Positions 35,040-45,025 of a stretch of DNA of 64,000 bases are shown here, piece by piece; the stretch's first letter is position 1, and the number at the start of each line of letters is the position of its first letter. The DNA is taken from positions 141,326,640-141,390,639 of the forward strand of contig CM043955.1 in the NCBI GenBank assembly GCA_014529385.2, written 5' to 3'. Position numbers and translations under genes: made by a program. The notes beneath the pieces are model-generated. The model was not told where the DNA came from. It was given only the letters and a program-made list of their open reading frames with translations, and ran no database searches. Origin of the DNA: Adiantum capillus-veneris (lineage: Eukaryota; Streptophyta; Polypodiopsida; Polypodiales; Pteridaceae).

Positions 35040-38000
35040 ACACTTCTTCATAGTATCTTAAAGCCAAAAATCTGTCCAATTGTAAACGTTGTAAATCCAA
35101 TAACCTTTTCTGCTAAGTATCTCTTTGCTCTTCATCTCCCAAGGACAAAAATTTAAGTGCTGAAATTTCTACTTCAATTGGCAATAATGCTTCTTTTCCA
35201 TAGACCAAGTGGTAAGGAGAAAACCCCGTGCTCATCTTGATAGCAATTCTATAGTCCCATAATGCACAAGGCAACTTTGAATCCCAAGTTTTTCCATGTG
35301 TCTGAGTCATCTTTGTCAAGATTTTGACCAGCTCTCATTGAGTCCATTGCATTGTGGATAATAAGGAGAAATGTACCTATGATGTATATTGAGCTTTTTG
35401 CATAGGAAATCAAACATCTCTCCTCTAAATCCCGGTCCTCTATCAGAAATTAGTTCTAGTGGTACACAAAATTTGTAACATATACGCTTAGATACAAACT
35501 TTCACATTGCCTTACTAGTAATCTGTTTGACAGCTTTGGCTTCTGCCCAACGTGATAAATAATCCACTATTGTCAAAATGTAAGCATTCCTTTTACTAGT
35601 CCCGGGTAAGGGTCCAATAGCATCAAGACACCATTTTTCAAACACATCAAAAGCTAGAATTGTCTTTCGTAATTCAAGATTCAAAATTCTCTTCCCTATT
35701 TTTTGACAAGACAAACAAGACTTGCACCAATGGTTAACATCCCACTGAATACTTGGCCATACATAGCCCTCTTGCAAAATTTAATGCAATGTAATCTTCA
35801 TGGCAAAATGGCCTTCACAAGATCCCTCATGATTTTCTTCCAAAATCTTGTAGATTTTTTCTTTCCAAAGCACACAACGCAATACTAAATCACTTCCTTT
35901 CATGTAAAACACATTATCAAGCATTTTGTCCTTCCTAGCTTTTCTTATAAAAGCATAATTTTTTGAGGATGGTATATCTTCAGGTAAAACACCTGTCGAT
36001 TAAAAATACACCTTTTTTTATAACACTTCCCTTCCATTTATAAAGGGGCATTTTCCTTCAACACAAACACACACAAGTGATCATTTCTTGGGCAGCATCA
36101 TGAGCTTCTTCATTTTGAGACCTCTCAATATGCTGCAAACTCCATGCTTCAAATTTTTTGAGCAACAATTTTACCTTGAAGCATAAATTCTTAAGTGTAG
36201 GATTCTTATTCTTCCATACTTGCAATACTTGCTTCACAACCAACAAGGCATCTCCTTTGATCTATAGTCGTCTAATTCCCAATTGTAAACAGACATGATA
36301 ACCACCTTCAAGAGCCATATACTTTGCTTCATTGTTACTTTTTGCATGAAGTTTAAGCCCCTATTTCCTTACAAGTTTTCTTTGTGCATCATAAATGAAA
36401 ATGCCTCCCGAATCAGCATCATGAATTCTTCGATAAGAGCTATCAAAATATAACAGTGAAGCATCAGATATGGCAAGAGTCTCAAATTCCTTCTTTCGGG
36501 CCACATCTTCCTTAACCAAAATAGGAGTGTCTTTATAAGTGAGTAAATTTGTTAGGGTATATAGAGTACTCTCTTCTACCAAAAAGGTGAACTGAAACTT
36601 ATGGAGTTCAATAACCCATTTCATTACTGTTTTTGATATATTCAAATTATTGAACAACTGAGGAAGCAATGAATAATTGGTGAGAAAAGTGAACAACTTT
36701 TGCAACAAGTAATGTTTGAATTGTCTACAAGCATAAACCATACTTGTCATCACCATTTCAATTCCAAAGTAATCTCTTTCATGAGGAGTCTTCACTTTGC
36801 TAGCATAATAAACAAGCTTCATATACTGAGATTCCTTCCCTCTTTGCAACAACATGGCTCCAATGGCATCATCTCCCACTGATGGGTTAAGATAAAAATC
36901 CTTTTCCTAGTAAGGATCTTTCATAGTGGGTAGTGTACTCAAAACTTCTTTGACTGTGTCAAAAACATCTTCACAGTCATGTGTCCACTCCAAGGGATCC
37001 TTCTTAACCGCTTTGTGCAATGGATACAATAACTGTGATGCCAAAGGTATGAAACAAGATAGATATTTAACCTCTTTATAAAAGTGGCCAACTGTCTGGT
37101 ATCCTTTGGAGGTGATAGAAATAACAAAGCTTCCACTTTCTTTGGATCTTCTTCTATTCCATTTTTTGAAATCACATGTCCAAGAAGCTTCATCCTAGGC
37201 TATGCCAAATGACACTTCTTAGGGTTCAACTGATCTCCACATTCATCATACCTTGCAAAAGTCATTTCAAGATTTGGAACATGCTCTTTCCTTGAACTGT
37301 CTACACAAAAATCATCTATGAATCCTTTGACAAACTTCCCAAGGAACGGGGTAAGGACCCAGTCCACTTTTCTTTCAAAAGATCCAGGCCCATTTGTTAA
37401 CCCAAAAGGAAGGCAAAAAAATAAAAAACAACCCCATGGCGTGATGTAAGTAGTCTTTTTCCAGTCTTCAGGAGCAAGGATAAGCTAAAAATATCCTAAA
37501 TAACCATCACAAACACTATATCTTTCAAAGACAGCCACTGCATCTAAAGTTGATCAATGGAAGGTAAAGGGTAAGTATCTTTCTTGTTAAATGCATTTAA
37601 TGGCTTATAATCAACACAAACTCTCAAACGCCCATCTCTCTTTGGAGTGACCACTATAGGGCTCACACATTCAATATTGTCAACTAGCACAATGAACCCT
37701 GCATCCAAAAGTTTATCCACTTCTTTCTATAAAGCATTCATTTCCACTTTACCCATCCTTTTTAATTTCTACCTTATTGGCTTTGACCCTTCAACTAGTT
37801 CGATCTTCACAAGATCTCCAACAAAACCCCTTATATCTTAATATGAATTAAAATATCTGAAAACCTATCCAACATTGTTAAGGACTCCCTTCTTTTTTCT
37901 TGTATCAAATCAATACTCAACATATTTTGAATCAACTCCTTCTTCACTGGCAATTCCTGTTTAGGTTGCATCAACTCCTCAAGTTTCTCTAAACGTCTTG

Positions 38001-38955
38001 AAGCATTTATATCCCTTGACACTTGCAATACTTCACCAATTTCTCTCTTCTCCTTGTCCAACAACAAGAATGACACTTCACCCTCATCATTGAAACTAGA
38101 AGCAGTATTTCTTTCTGAATCTTTAGAATTGTTTTCACTGGTAACTTCAGATTCATCATTTTCACTCACATCTTCTGGTGCGAAAGGTTTCTTGGTATTC
38201 ATATCAAACACCCTCTTTTCACCCTTCTTGCCATACACACAGATTGTGCCTTTGCCCCAATCTTGCACAACACCTATAGCTCTCAACCAAGGTTGTCCCA
38301 AAATGAGAGGAAAATCTCCCTGGCTAGGTGGCATAACATGAAATCTTACTATAAACCTTCATGTTAAAGACTTCAACTTCCAAATTCTTAATCAGCCCCA
38401 AACACTTCACTTTGGCATGGTTTGCTAGTTGAATCCTAAGCCCAAAGCTTCCAAAGGTAATGAGAGACTCAGTCTCTCAACACATGACTGTGTGATCACA
38501 CAAACTTGAGCAGCTCCATCAATGTAGGCCTCTCCCATGCCCACACCTTTGTGCCAAGAGTTCACCATAAGACAAATGTCGGGTGGATCTCCCATAGCCA
38601 AAACTCTGACTTGTCCATGCTTTGGCTCTTTTTCTGGATTCACTAATGACTTCCACTGCCTCTTAAGTCTGGGCACCATATTCATCAACAACTGTCCAAA
38701 AGTACAATCCACTTTCCTCCCAATCACATCTTCCTTTAAACTGTAAGCTGTTTGGCCTTCTCCCAAAGGTAAATCTGCTACTTTAAACTGTCTAGAAGGT
38801 CTTCTCTTCCTCTTGAAATTTGCATCCCTCTCTCTTTTGCCTACGAGCATCATATCTGCTTCTTTCTTTTCAACCCACACAATATCCACATGATCTCTAG
38901 AGGTTGAGGACTGATTTTTTGATTCAGTACCCTGATCTCCCTGTATATCCAATGC
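35040..38955 (-). pseudogene. Pol of element C
   Basis: Protease region 38952-37831 (GEAYIDGAAQVCVI with DGA in place of DSG, then PLILGQPWLRAIGVVQDW). RT near 37800-36940 (SPIVVTPKRDGRLRVCVDYKPLNA; MKLLGHVISKNGIEEDPKKVEAL). RNase H 1 at 36879 onward (GDDAIGAMLLQRGKE, YYASKVKTPHERDYFG). A second RNase H near 36470-36058 (DASLLYFDSSYRR...HAKSNNEAKY...GDALLVVKQVLQVW...IERSQNEEAHDAA). Integrase from 35950 (HEGSCEGHF...CKSCLSCQ, CLDAIGPLPG, TIVDYLSRWAEA, TGFSPYHLVYGKEAL). Frames change repeatedly, and the RT catalytic block is unreadable in one frame. The dual RNase H places it in the Tat group. Confidence 0.8.
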
Positions 38956-38959
38956 ATAA

Positions 38960-39880
38960 TCATTAGCCCTATTAGGAATCTACTGAGGAAGTGGAAACAT
39001 ATCACCTCCCATCCTTGTTGGCTTTGAACAATAACTGTTGATGTGACCAAGTTTACCATAATTATAACAAGTAGGGATGAACCTCTTTTGCAGCTCAAAG
39101 ACACCTTGTCCATGACTCACATTAGCATTAGGTTGAACTTCACACGTCTGGACCATTTCTCTTCCTCGACTACAACCACGACCACCTCCACCTCCAAGAA
39201 CACTGAGCCACAATTCCTACATCATGGTCATCATGTCTTGCATATTTCACTGTAACTGTTTAGTGTTAGCAACCCTTTGAGCAGGCTGGGCTCCAGCCTT
39301 TGCTTGATTTTTCTCATTTTGGCCACCTGTACCTTCCACATGGACCGCTTTCCCATACTCATTGAGTCTTTGAGCCTTCCATTCTTTCTCCTTGGTGATA
39401 GTGATTGCTTCCTTGAAGGTAGGGGGCCTTTTTAGCTCAACTTTGAACTTCAGACTTTCCTTTCAATTTACCACAAAATGGTCCTGCTGGAGGGATTTCA
39501 TTTCCCAAAGCTTGGGCCCATTTATCCCATAAACAGGTGAACTGTATGAAAGAATTATCAACACTTTGACTAACCTTTTGAGTGTACCCCAAAATTTCAT
39601 GCCAAACTTCATCAGGTACTTCAATGGATCTGTACTGTGCCAGAAAAGCTTGCTTCACATGATTGTAGTCCAAGACCACCCCTAGAGTTTGTGCCTACAC
39701 CAGCTCTTCATACTTTTGTAACCAAACAATTGCCTCAACGTGTAAACTGTATTGTAGTAACTGCAACAATATAGCTTGGTCTAGTATATTTCATAGTAAG
39801 CAATTGACTTCCAATTTCTCAATAAGAGTTTGTGCATTCTCATTAGGCAATCAATGAAACTATGGAAACTCCTCCGCCAT
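38960..39880 (-). pseudogene. Gag of element C
   Basis: Gag core 39880-39437 (VLDYNHVKQAFLAQYRS, then FIQFTCLWDKWAQALGN) and a zinc knuckle near 39075-39030 (CYNYGKLGHINSYC; the second Cys is replaced by Tyr). Several stops interrupt the core. Confidence 0.7.
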
Positions 39881-40170
39881 GTTTGATTGTAACAAAAACA
39901 ATTACATGTGACGTCAAAAGCTCAAGGGATGTCAATGGATCGCTCCAATACCTAATCCACCTCACACTGTGTAACACGGCCCCACCAGTGCTTGGTTTCA
40001 CAAAACCTTATGACACTCCAAAGGTTTCAATCCAATTACACAAGCGCCTCAAGAGTTGTCCACAATTTGCACATACATAGGCCGTTGTCCATAATGACCC
40101 ACATCCAATTTACATTCTTTGCTTGTAGAATAGACATATATTACCAAAATTGGAGCACAAAAGCACTTGA

Positions 40171-40188
40171 TCCTCAGTGGGGGCACCA
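40171..40188 (-). other. Putative primer-binding site of C
   Basis: The minus strand reads TGGTGCCCCCACTGAGG, three bases inside the presumed LTR end. The TGG start fits a tRNA CCA end; the tRNA is not named. Confidence 0.5.
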
Positions 40189-40191
40189 AAA

Positions 40192-40287
40192 TGATTTTAG
40201 CATGCAAACAACAAGGGAAAAAAATGCCTCTATAGCCTTGCACGAGTCACATCGTCAAAAGGAAGAACTATTGCACTGTCAAAATCA
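40192..40287 (-). repeat. Putative very short 5' LTR of C (96 bp)
   Basis: It starts TGATTTTAGC and ends GTCAAAATCA on the plus strand: a perfect 7-bp terminal inverted repeat next to a primer-site-like sequence. No second copy is available because the 3' end of C is missing, so the length may be wrong. Confidence 0.35.
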
Positions 40288-41040
40288 TCTGTGATAAGCA
40301 CCCGTAGAGATTTATGGAAAACCCTTCAAGCATGAAACACACTTGGAATTAGGAGAACCAAGGATATCATGACGTAGCTCATCTTATAAAGATGTATGTA
40401 GAGTATCTGTAGGCAGAAAATTGATAGAGTTATGGCCACTTGAAACTGGGGGTGTACTACCTCTTGCTAAAAAATGAGCTCTCTAGAAAGTGTGCAGGTG
40501 TTGCAACAAAGGTTTGGTTGTTCCCGGCTTGTGTGCTAGAGTTTTGGGTTGCTTGAGCCCCCAAGACATATTTTCAAATAAATATTTTCAGCCGTGCTTT
40601 ATAGCTCGTGAATCAGACTTGTACATCATGAGTTATATGCGTCTGAAGTGGGTGGTCTTGACTTAGAAAGTGACTGCAGCTACATGCGACAAGGGAAACT
40701 GGGACAACTTGATAATTTGAGTTAGAAATGCTGAGATTTAAGATTTCTAGAAGTAGTCGAGGTGATGGGCTCCAAGCCGTACTTTATAGTCTGTCGTTTG
40801 GTGAACGCAGCAGTAAGTTATACTTCTGGAAAGTTAGAGGAGAAGTTCTCTCACTCGGAGGAAAAGATGGAAATTAGCTTGCACATGAGGTAGTTGGGAG
40901 GAGAGTGGAGGAAATTGTCATGTGGCATTGGAATTATCCCACATGAGAAGGGATAAGGAAAGAATGGGGGGTATATAGGGCAAAGGGGGAACTCCCATAG
41001 GTTGTATCATTTGGGAGGAGCTTGGCTTGTTGGGCTTGTG
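40288..41040. other. Unassigned sequence between C and the Copia remnant
   Basis: No coding motif or clear repeat was seen. A TATATA at 40971-40976 in G-rich DNA could belong to an unrecognised LTR. Confidence 0.35.
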
Positions 41041-41521
41041 TGTTAGGAAATAGGACATAGATAAATAGATATTTGAGTAGCTTACTTAATGGAGAGAGAC
41101 ATATTTTCACACACAAGATTATAGAGTATAAAGAGAGAGAGAGAGCACACATGATATATGTGGTTCACCCAATGTGGGCTATATCCACGGGAAAGCAGTC
41201 ACTCAATGGCTTTAGTACTTCAAACAAAAAGTAGGTTACAAAGGTATTATACCCTTTATAGAGCTCCCACCTTGCTTCACTCTCACCACTTCACACCCAC
41301 CTTGTTGCATGAACTTCACACTATGAAATGTGTGTAGAAATGGGCTCCTTTTATAGGCCAAAAGGGTAGCCCTCTCTCATGAGAAGTAGCCGTGTGTAGC
41401 CACCCTTGTGTAGACAAGTCCAAATTGCAGCCTCCAATTCGCCCATGTGTGGCCTCCCTTGCGAAGACAAGTTTGCCTTTGAAATCGGCCACCGGCCATT
41501 GAATTCGGCCACCCACCAACG
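41041..41521 (-). repeat. 3' LTR of the Copia remnant
   Basis: On the plus strand it starts TGTTAGGAAATAGG and ends ...CACCAACG, where CACCAACA would be expected, so the last base seems mutated. A minus-strand TATA box (CCTATAAAAGG) lies near 41350, and a CTCTCTCTC run with a conserved Copia-type 'CCGTGGAT' stretch lies in the transcribed part. Confidence 0.6.
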
Positions 41522-41522
41522 G

Positions 41523-42120
41523 CTAAACGGCCGGCCGTTTTTTCGACCACTTTTTGATCACCATCCAGCCACCATAATATTCCAAAAGAGTGCGTATGAA
41601 GTGATATCCCACCTCAATGTGCTTTGTCCTTGAATGAAAGGCTGAATTATTTGCAAGATGGATAGCGCTTTGGCTATCACTGTACAACACACAAGTGTCT
41701 TGTTTGAATCCAAGCTCTTCTAAGAATCTGTGAAGCCACATAATTTCTTTGCTTGCCTCTGTCATTGCTACATACTCTACTTCTGTGGTAGAAAGTAAGA
41801 CTACTTTCTGTAGCTTTGAAGTCCAGCTTACCGATGTGCCTCCAGTAGTGAAGACATAGCGAGTAGTGCTTCTCTAAGTATCTTTGTCACCTGCCATATT
41901 TGCATCAGCATACCCTTCCAAAAAAATATCATTTTCTTCAAAATACAAAGCATTTGTTGGTGTCCCTTTTAGATACCTAAGTATCCACTTCACAGCTGGC
42001 CAATTCTCTTTACGTGGGTTGTCCATGAACCTACTTACAACTCCCACTGCATGTGAAATGTCCAGACCATAGCATACACAGGAGAACCTACCACTGCAGC
42101 ATATGGAATGGAATTGGAGC
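41523..42120 (-). pseudogene. Copia RT end and RNase H fragment
   Basis: Readable text: DISHAVGVVSRFM, WPAVKWILRYLKGT, LEGYADANMAGD, SWTSKLQKVVLLSTTEVEY, WLHRFLEELGF, LYSDSQSAIHLANN and HSRTKHIEVGYHFIR. These are the classic conserved blocks at the C-terminus of Ty1/Copia Pol, including the RNase H Asp in YSDSQSA. One in-frame TAG lies near 41877 and there is a frame change near 42060. Not functional. Confidence 0.9.
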
Positions 42121-42125
42121 TAGTC

Positions 42126-42514
42126 TCTGCAGACAGTTGATTCTAGCCTTAGAATTTAGAGCTACTGCTTATGTCATCAATTCAGTTAGTGAGACTAGGA
42201 CAAAGTACTAACTGGACTGAAATAGATAACTAAACTGGAATGTTATACTGAAACAAGAGACATAAGTAAAAGACTAGAAAGAGTAATTGCAGATTCATAT
42301 TAATAGCTCAAGAACAACCAATAGAATGTATTCTGGGTTTAAGCTTAGATAATTACAAAAGCAATGATTACAGATTGAATCTAGAGGCGAAGAGCTCGTA
42401 AACCCAAAAGTGCTTAGAAAGCTAAAGCCAAAAGACAAACAGCTAAGAAGCCCGATTATAATGTAGCGGGTCCTATTTATATCTCTCAAGAGTTACTGCA
42501 ATAATTGTAATTAA
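42126..42514 (-). other. Probable LTR sequence of H3
   Basis: On the minus strand, downstream of the H3 coding sequence, a TATA box (ATATAAATAG, 42474-42482 region) is followed by about 350 bp without coding motif. This fits a 3' LTR, but ends and partner were not found. Confidence 0.35.
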
Positions 42515-43930
42515 GCCGATCCCGCCTTTCAGTGGACATCTCAAATTCATAAGGTGTGAGAGGATTGTAGGTTTTGGTGTCGCGATCATACAGAGTGCGT
42601 TTTCCCTTTGTCAGACGGGTTCTGTGTGGATCCATCCCTGTGGAAGAGGCTGATTTGTCTTGATTCTAGCTTCAAAGATAATCTTAGCCATTTCTTTGTA
42701 TTGTGGTCCTAGTCGTGGTTCAGTATTGATATCCTTTTTAGGGATCTTGGAAGACTCCACAATCAGTCTAAGCAACTAATTTGTGATCTTTGTTAAACCA
42801 CAGAGCTGGATCTTCCACCGTCCCATACAAATTTTGACCCTCTGCATTTGTCCATGCAGTTCCATGAAATCATCCAGTTGAGAGCATCATTGATCAATGA
42901 TTGCTAGGTTTTCCATTCCACAGTGGCTCACTCATACCAGTCTTGAAGTTCATTAGTGATACTAAAGTAGGTGAGCCGATCCATTGGTTCTGGATGCTGA
43001 GGATACAAAATTGAGAAGTATCTAGGTAGTTCAGCCTTTTTAGCAGGTAATGCATACATGAGAACTAGAGAGTCACGCACAAACTCCAAAAAATTGAGAA
43101 CAGCTTGGTTCTCCTACTGCATCATCGTCCTGGTAACTCGAACGAGCTGAAAGAGTCTTCGAAGAGCAGTTGTATGTTCTCCTACTGTCATTTGAGTCCA
43201 AGGTCCTTTACTGCTAGAAGACTGGTCTTCAATGATAGCCTGCACCTTCTAGTCCAAAAATCCTCTGGCAATTTGCATCTAAAGTAAAACTTCCTTTAGA
43301 TGAGCTCTAACTTCCTTCATACACCTGTATGTGAGCCTCTTTCCAAGCAGTAGGTCTAATTCGAGAGCTAAAGAGTATCTGTCTGCAATGGATTGTCACT
43401 GCCAGTGTGTATTGACTATCCTATCATCAGACGTCAGCGCCCACTCAGGTACCCTTTCCAGCAGTTGGATTCTACTGGGATGCACAGGCAATTCGCACAA
43501 TTCTTGATCATGGAAGGCCGCTGATTTCCAATGCTGAATCATTTCTTTGGCTCCAACATACAACATTTGAAAGTGTTCCAGATCAAAGATTAGAGTATCA
43601 TCCTCCAAATACATCCTAGTAATAGGAGCTTGTTGATGTCTTAATATCTTATTCAATGTGATGAGTTGTAATAAATGTTGCTCATCACCCTTAAATGACA
43701 CAGCTTCGGCTTTTACTTTGCTATCACTAATGTGCCATGACTGGTGTATTGGAGAATCCCTAGTATTGCCCTTCTGTCCACTACCTGGATGTTGATCATC
43801 TGACTGCTAGTCTGGCTGGTCTTTGTTGGGTTGACTGCTCCTTGTAACAGTTGATCCATCAGCTCCAGAACCTGAAGGTGGGGAAGGAGGAAAGTAATCA
43901 TCATCATCATCTGGTTTGTCAAACGGGTTA
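42515..43930 (-). pseudogene. H3 coiled-coil ORF, C-terminal part
   Basis: The continuation of the ORF at 63085-63960 on the other side of element E. After the junction it is Asp/Pro/Ser-rich, then has a folded-looking stretch (43701-43396: ITRMYLEDDTLIFDLEHF, then VHPSRIQLLERVPEWAL) and further readable text (LIVESSKIPKKD and NPLTPYEFEMSTERRDRLN in different frames). Several stops are TAG. I do not recognise the family. Its placement before a TATA-bearing LTR-like region suggests another post-pol ORF. Confidence 0.55.
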
Positions 43931-43935
43931 TCCTC
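43931..43935. repeat. Target-site duplication of element E (left)
   Basis: TCCTC, repeated at 63080-63084. Confidence 0.92.
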
Positions 43936-44559
43936 TGTTAAGGCGGTTACGCCGCTAGCGGAAGCTAAATAGCGAGAACTCAACCAACAACCGAATTTGT
44001 CAGACGAGGACGGAGCTTGACCCGCAGGCGCATGGAAACAACTAGGTGGGTGTCAAATCACCTACTCGACCTTCTAATGACAATCACTACTAAGGAAATC
44101 AAATCTAAGTTCTAAAATACGCAAGTGACTGAAATCCGTACTACGAACGAATGCTATACGAAACAGGATCTAGAATCATTGAATCGATCTCAAACTCAAG
44201 GGGAAGTCTATACACTAGGTAAGAACAACACCCTAAAGACTTGAACTGCAAAATCAACCTATAACCACTCCGTGCGGCAAACGCGTATGAAGACAGGCCG
44301 AAAAATACAGGTGACCGAAACTTGACCCCGATGGTACTAATGCGTAGCTCTACTCGTTGTGGTTCTATAGATATGTTGCACGCTCTATTCCGACACACGA
44401 GTTGGAAGAAAACTCACACCGAAGCTCGTAGGAACTTACCACACATAGAAGCCGATAGCGCGCACTCTTGGTATCTGTGCGTAGCTCTCACCGTTGCTAA
44501 CACAATGGCGGTGTCGCTTCTCCAATGGCGGCCCCGTAGCCCGCGTAGCAAGAAGATAA

Positions 44560-44664
<105 letters not shown>

Positions 44665-44733
44665 ACACAATCACGGCGCTCAAAAACTCACTTTGATTAA
44701 TAATTGAATCCCCTTAGGTAACAAAACTTTGGC

Positions 44734-44740
44734 TTATATA
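44734..44740 (-). promoter_or_regulatory. TATA box in the E LTR
   Basis: The minus strand reads GGTATATAAGCC. The same box is in the 5' LTR at 62882-62888, where it would drive the element transcript. Confidence 0.6.
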
Positions 44741-44949
44741 CCTCAGCCTTGGAGGTGAAAACATCTCTAATTATTTACATCAACAGGTGAAATTACTTCG
44801 GGATTACAAGCTGGAAACTCAATTGAGTCCCGTTACTTAATGAATGGCTCAAATCAAAATTAATGTCGGAAAGACATTTATTACAATCAATGGTTACAAA
44901 ATGATGGGTGTGAGCAAAAATGTGGGTGTGACCCTCTACTGGCTCAACA

Positions 44950-44961
44950 CTCCCCCCCTCC
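44950..44961 (-). other. Polypurine tract of E
   Basis: The minus strand reads GGAGGGGGGGAG directly before the 3' LTR start TGTTGAGCC. Confidence 0.9.
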
Positions 44962-45025
44962 GCGTTCATGTCGTCCCTGACATGACTTTTAGGCTTGGTC
45001 AATAGAGTCCTGTCGTCTTGAGCAT

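Larger units (their letters stand above)
35035..40287 (-). mobile_element. Tat-like Gypsy element C, 3' truncated
   Basis: A minus-strand element running from a putative 96-bp 5' LTR (40192-40287), through primer site, gag and zinc knuckle, protease, RT, two RNases H and integrase. It breaks off just after the integrase (RLLDLQRLQLDRFLALRYYEE) at about 35040, where the plus-strand pol fragment begins. No 3' LTR is present. D and C are head to head in opposite orientation and both carry the second RNase H. Confidence 0.75.
41041..42125 (-). mobile_element. Ty1/Copia retrotransposon, 3' end only
   Basis: The C-terminal part of a Copia Pol followed by its 3' LTR. The 5' side stops at about 42125 next to H3 sequence. 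The remainder of the Copia element is absent, so this is a truncated copy. Confidence 0.8.

Noticed and set aside
42886-42901. 16-bp palindrome ATCATTGA plus its reverse complement in the H3 region
   Set aside because: Single copy, AT-rich and inside readable coding text; could be chance and lacks the CGCG centre of the other palindromes.
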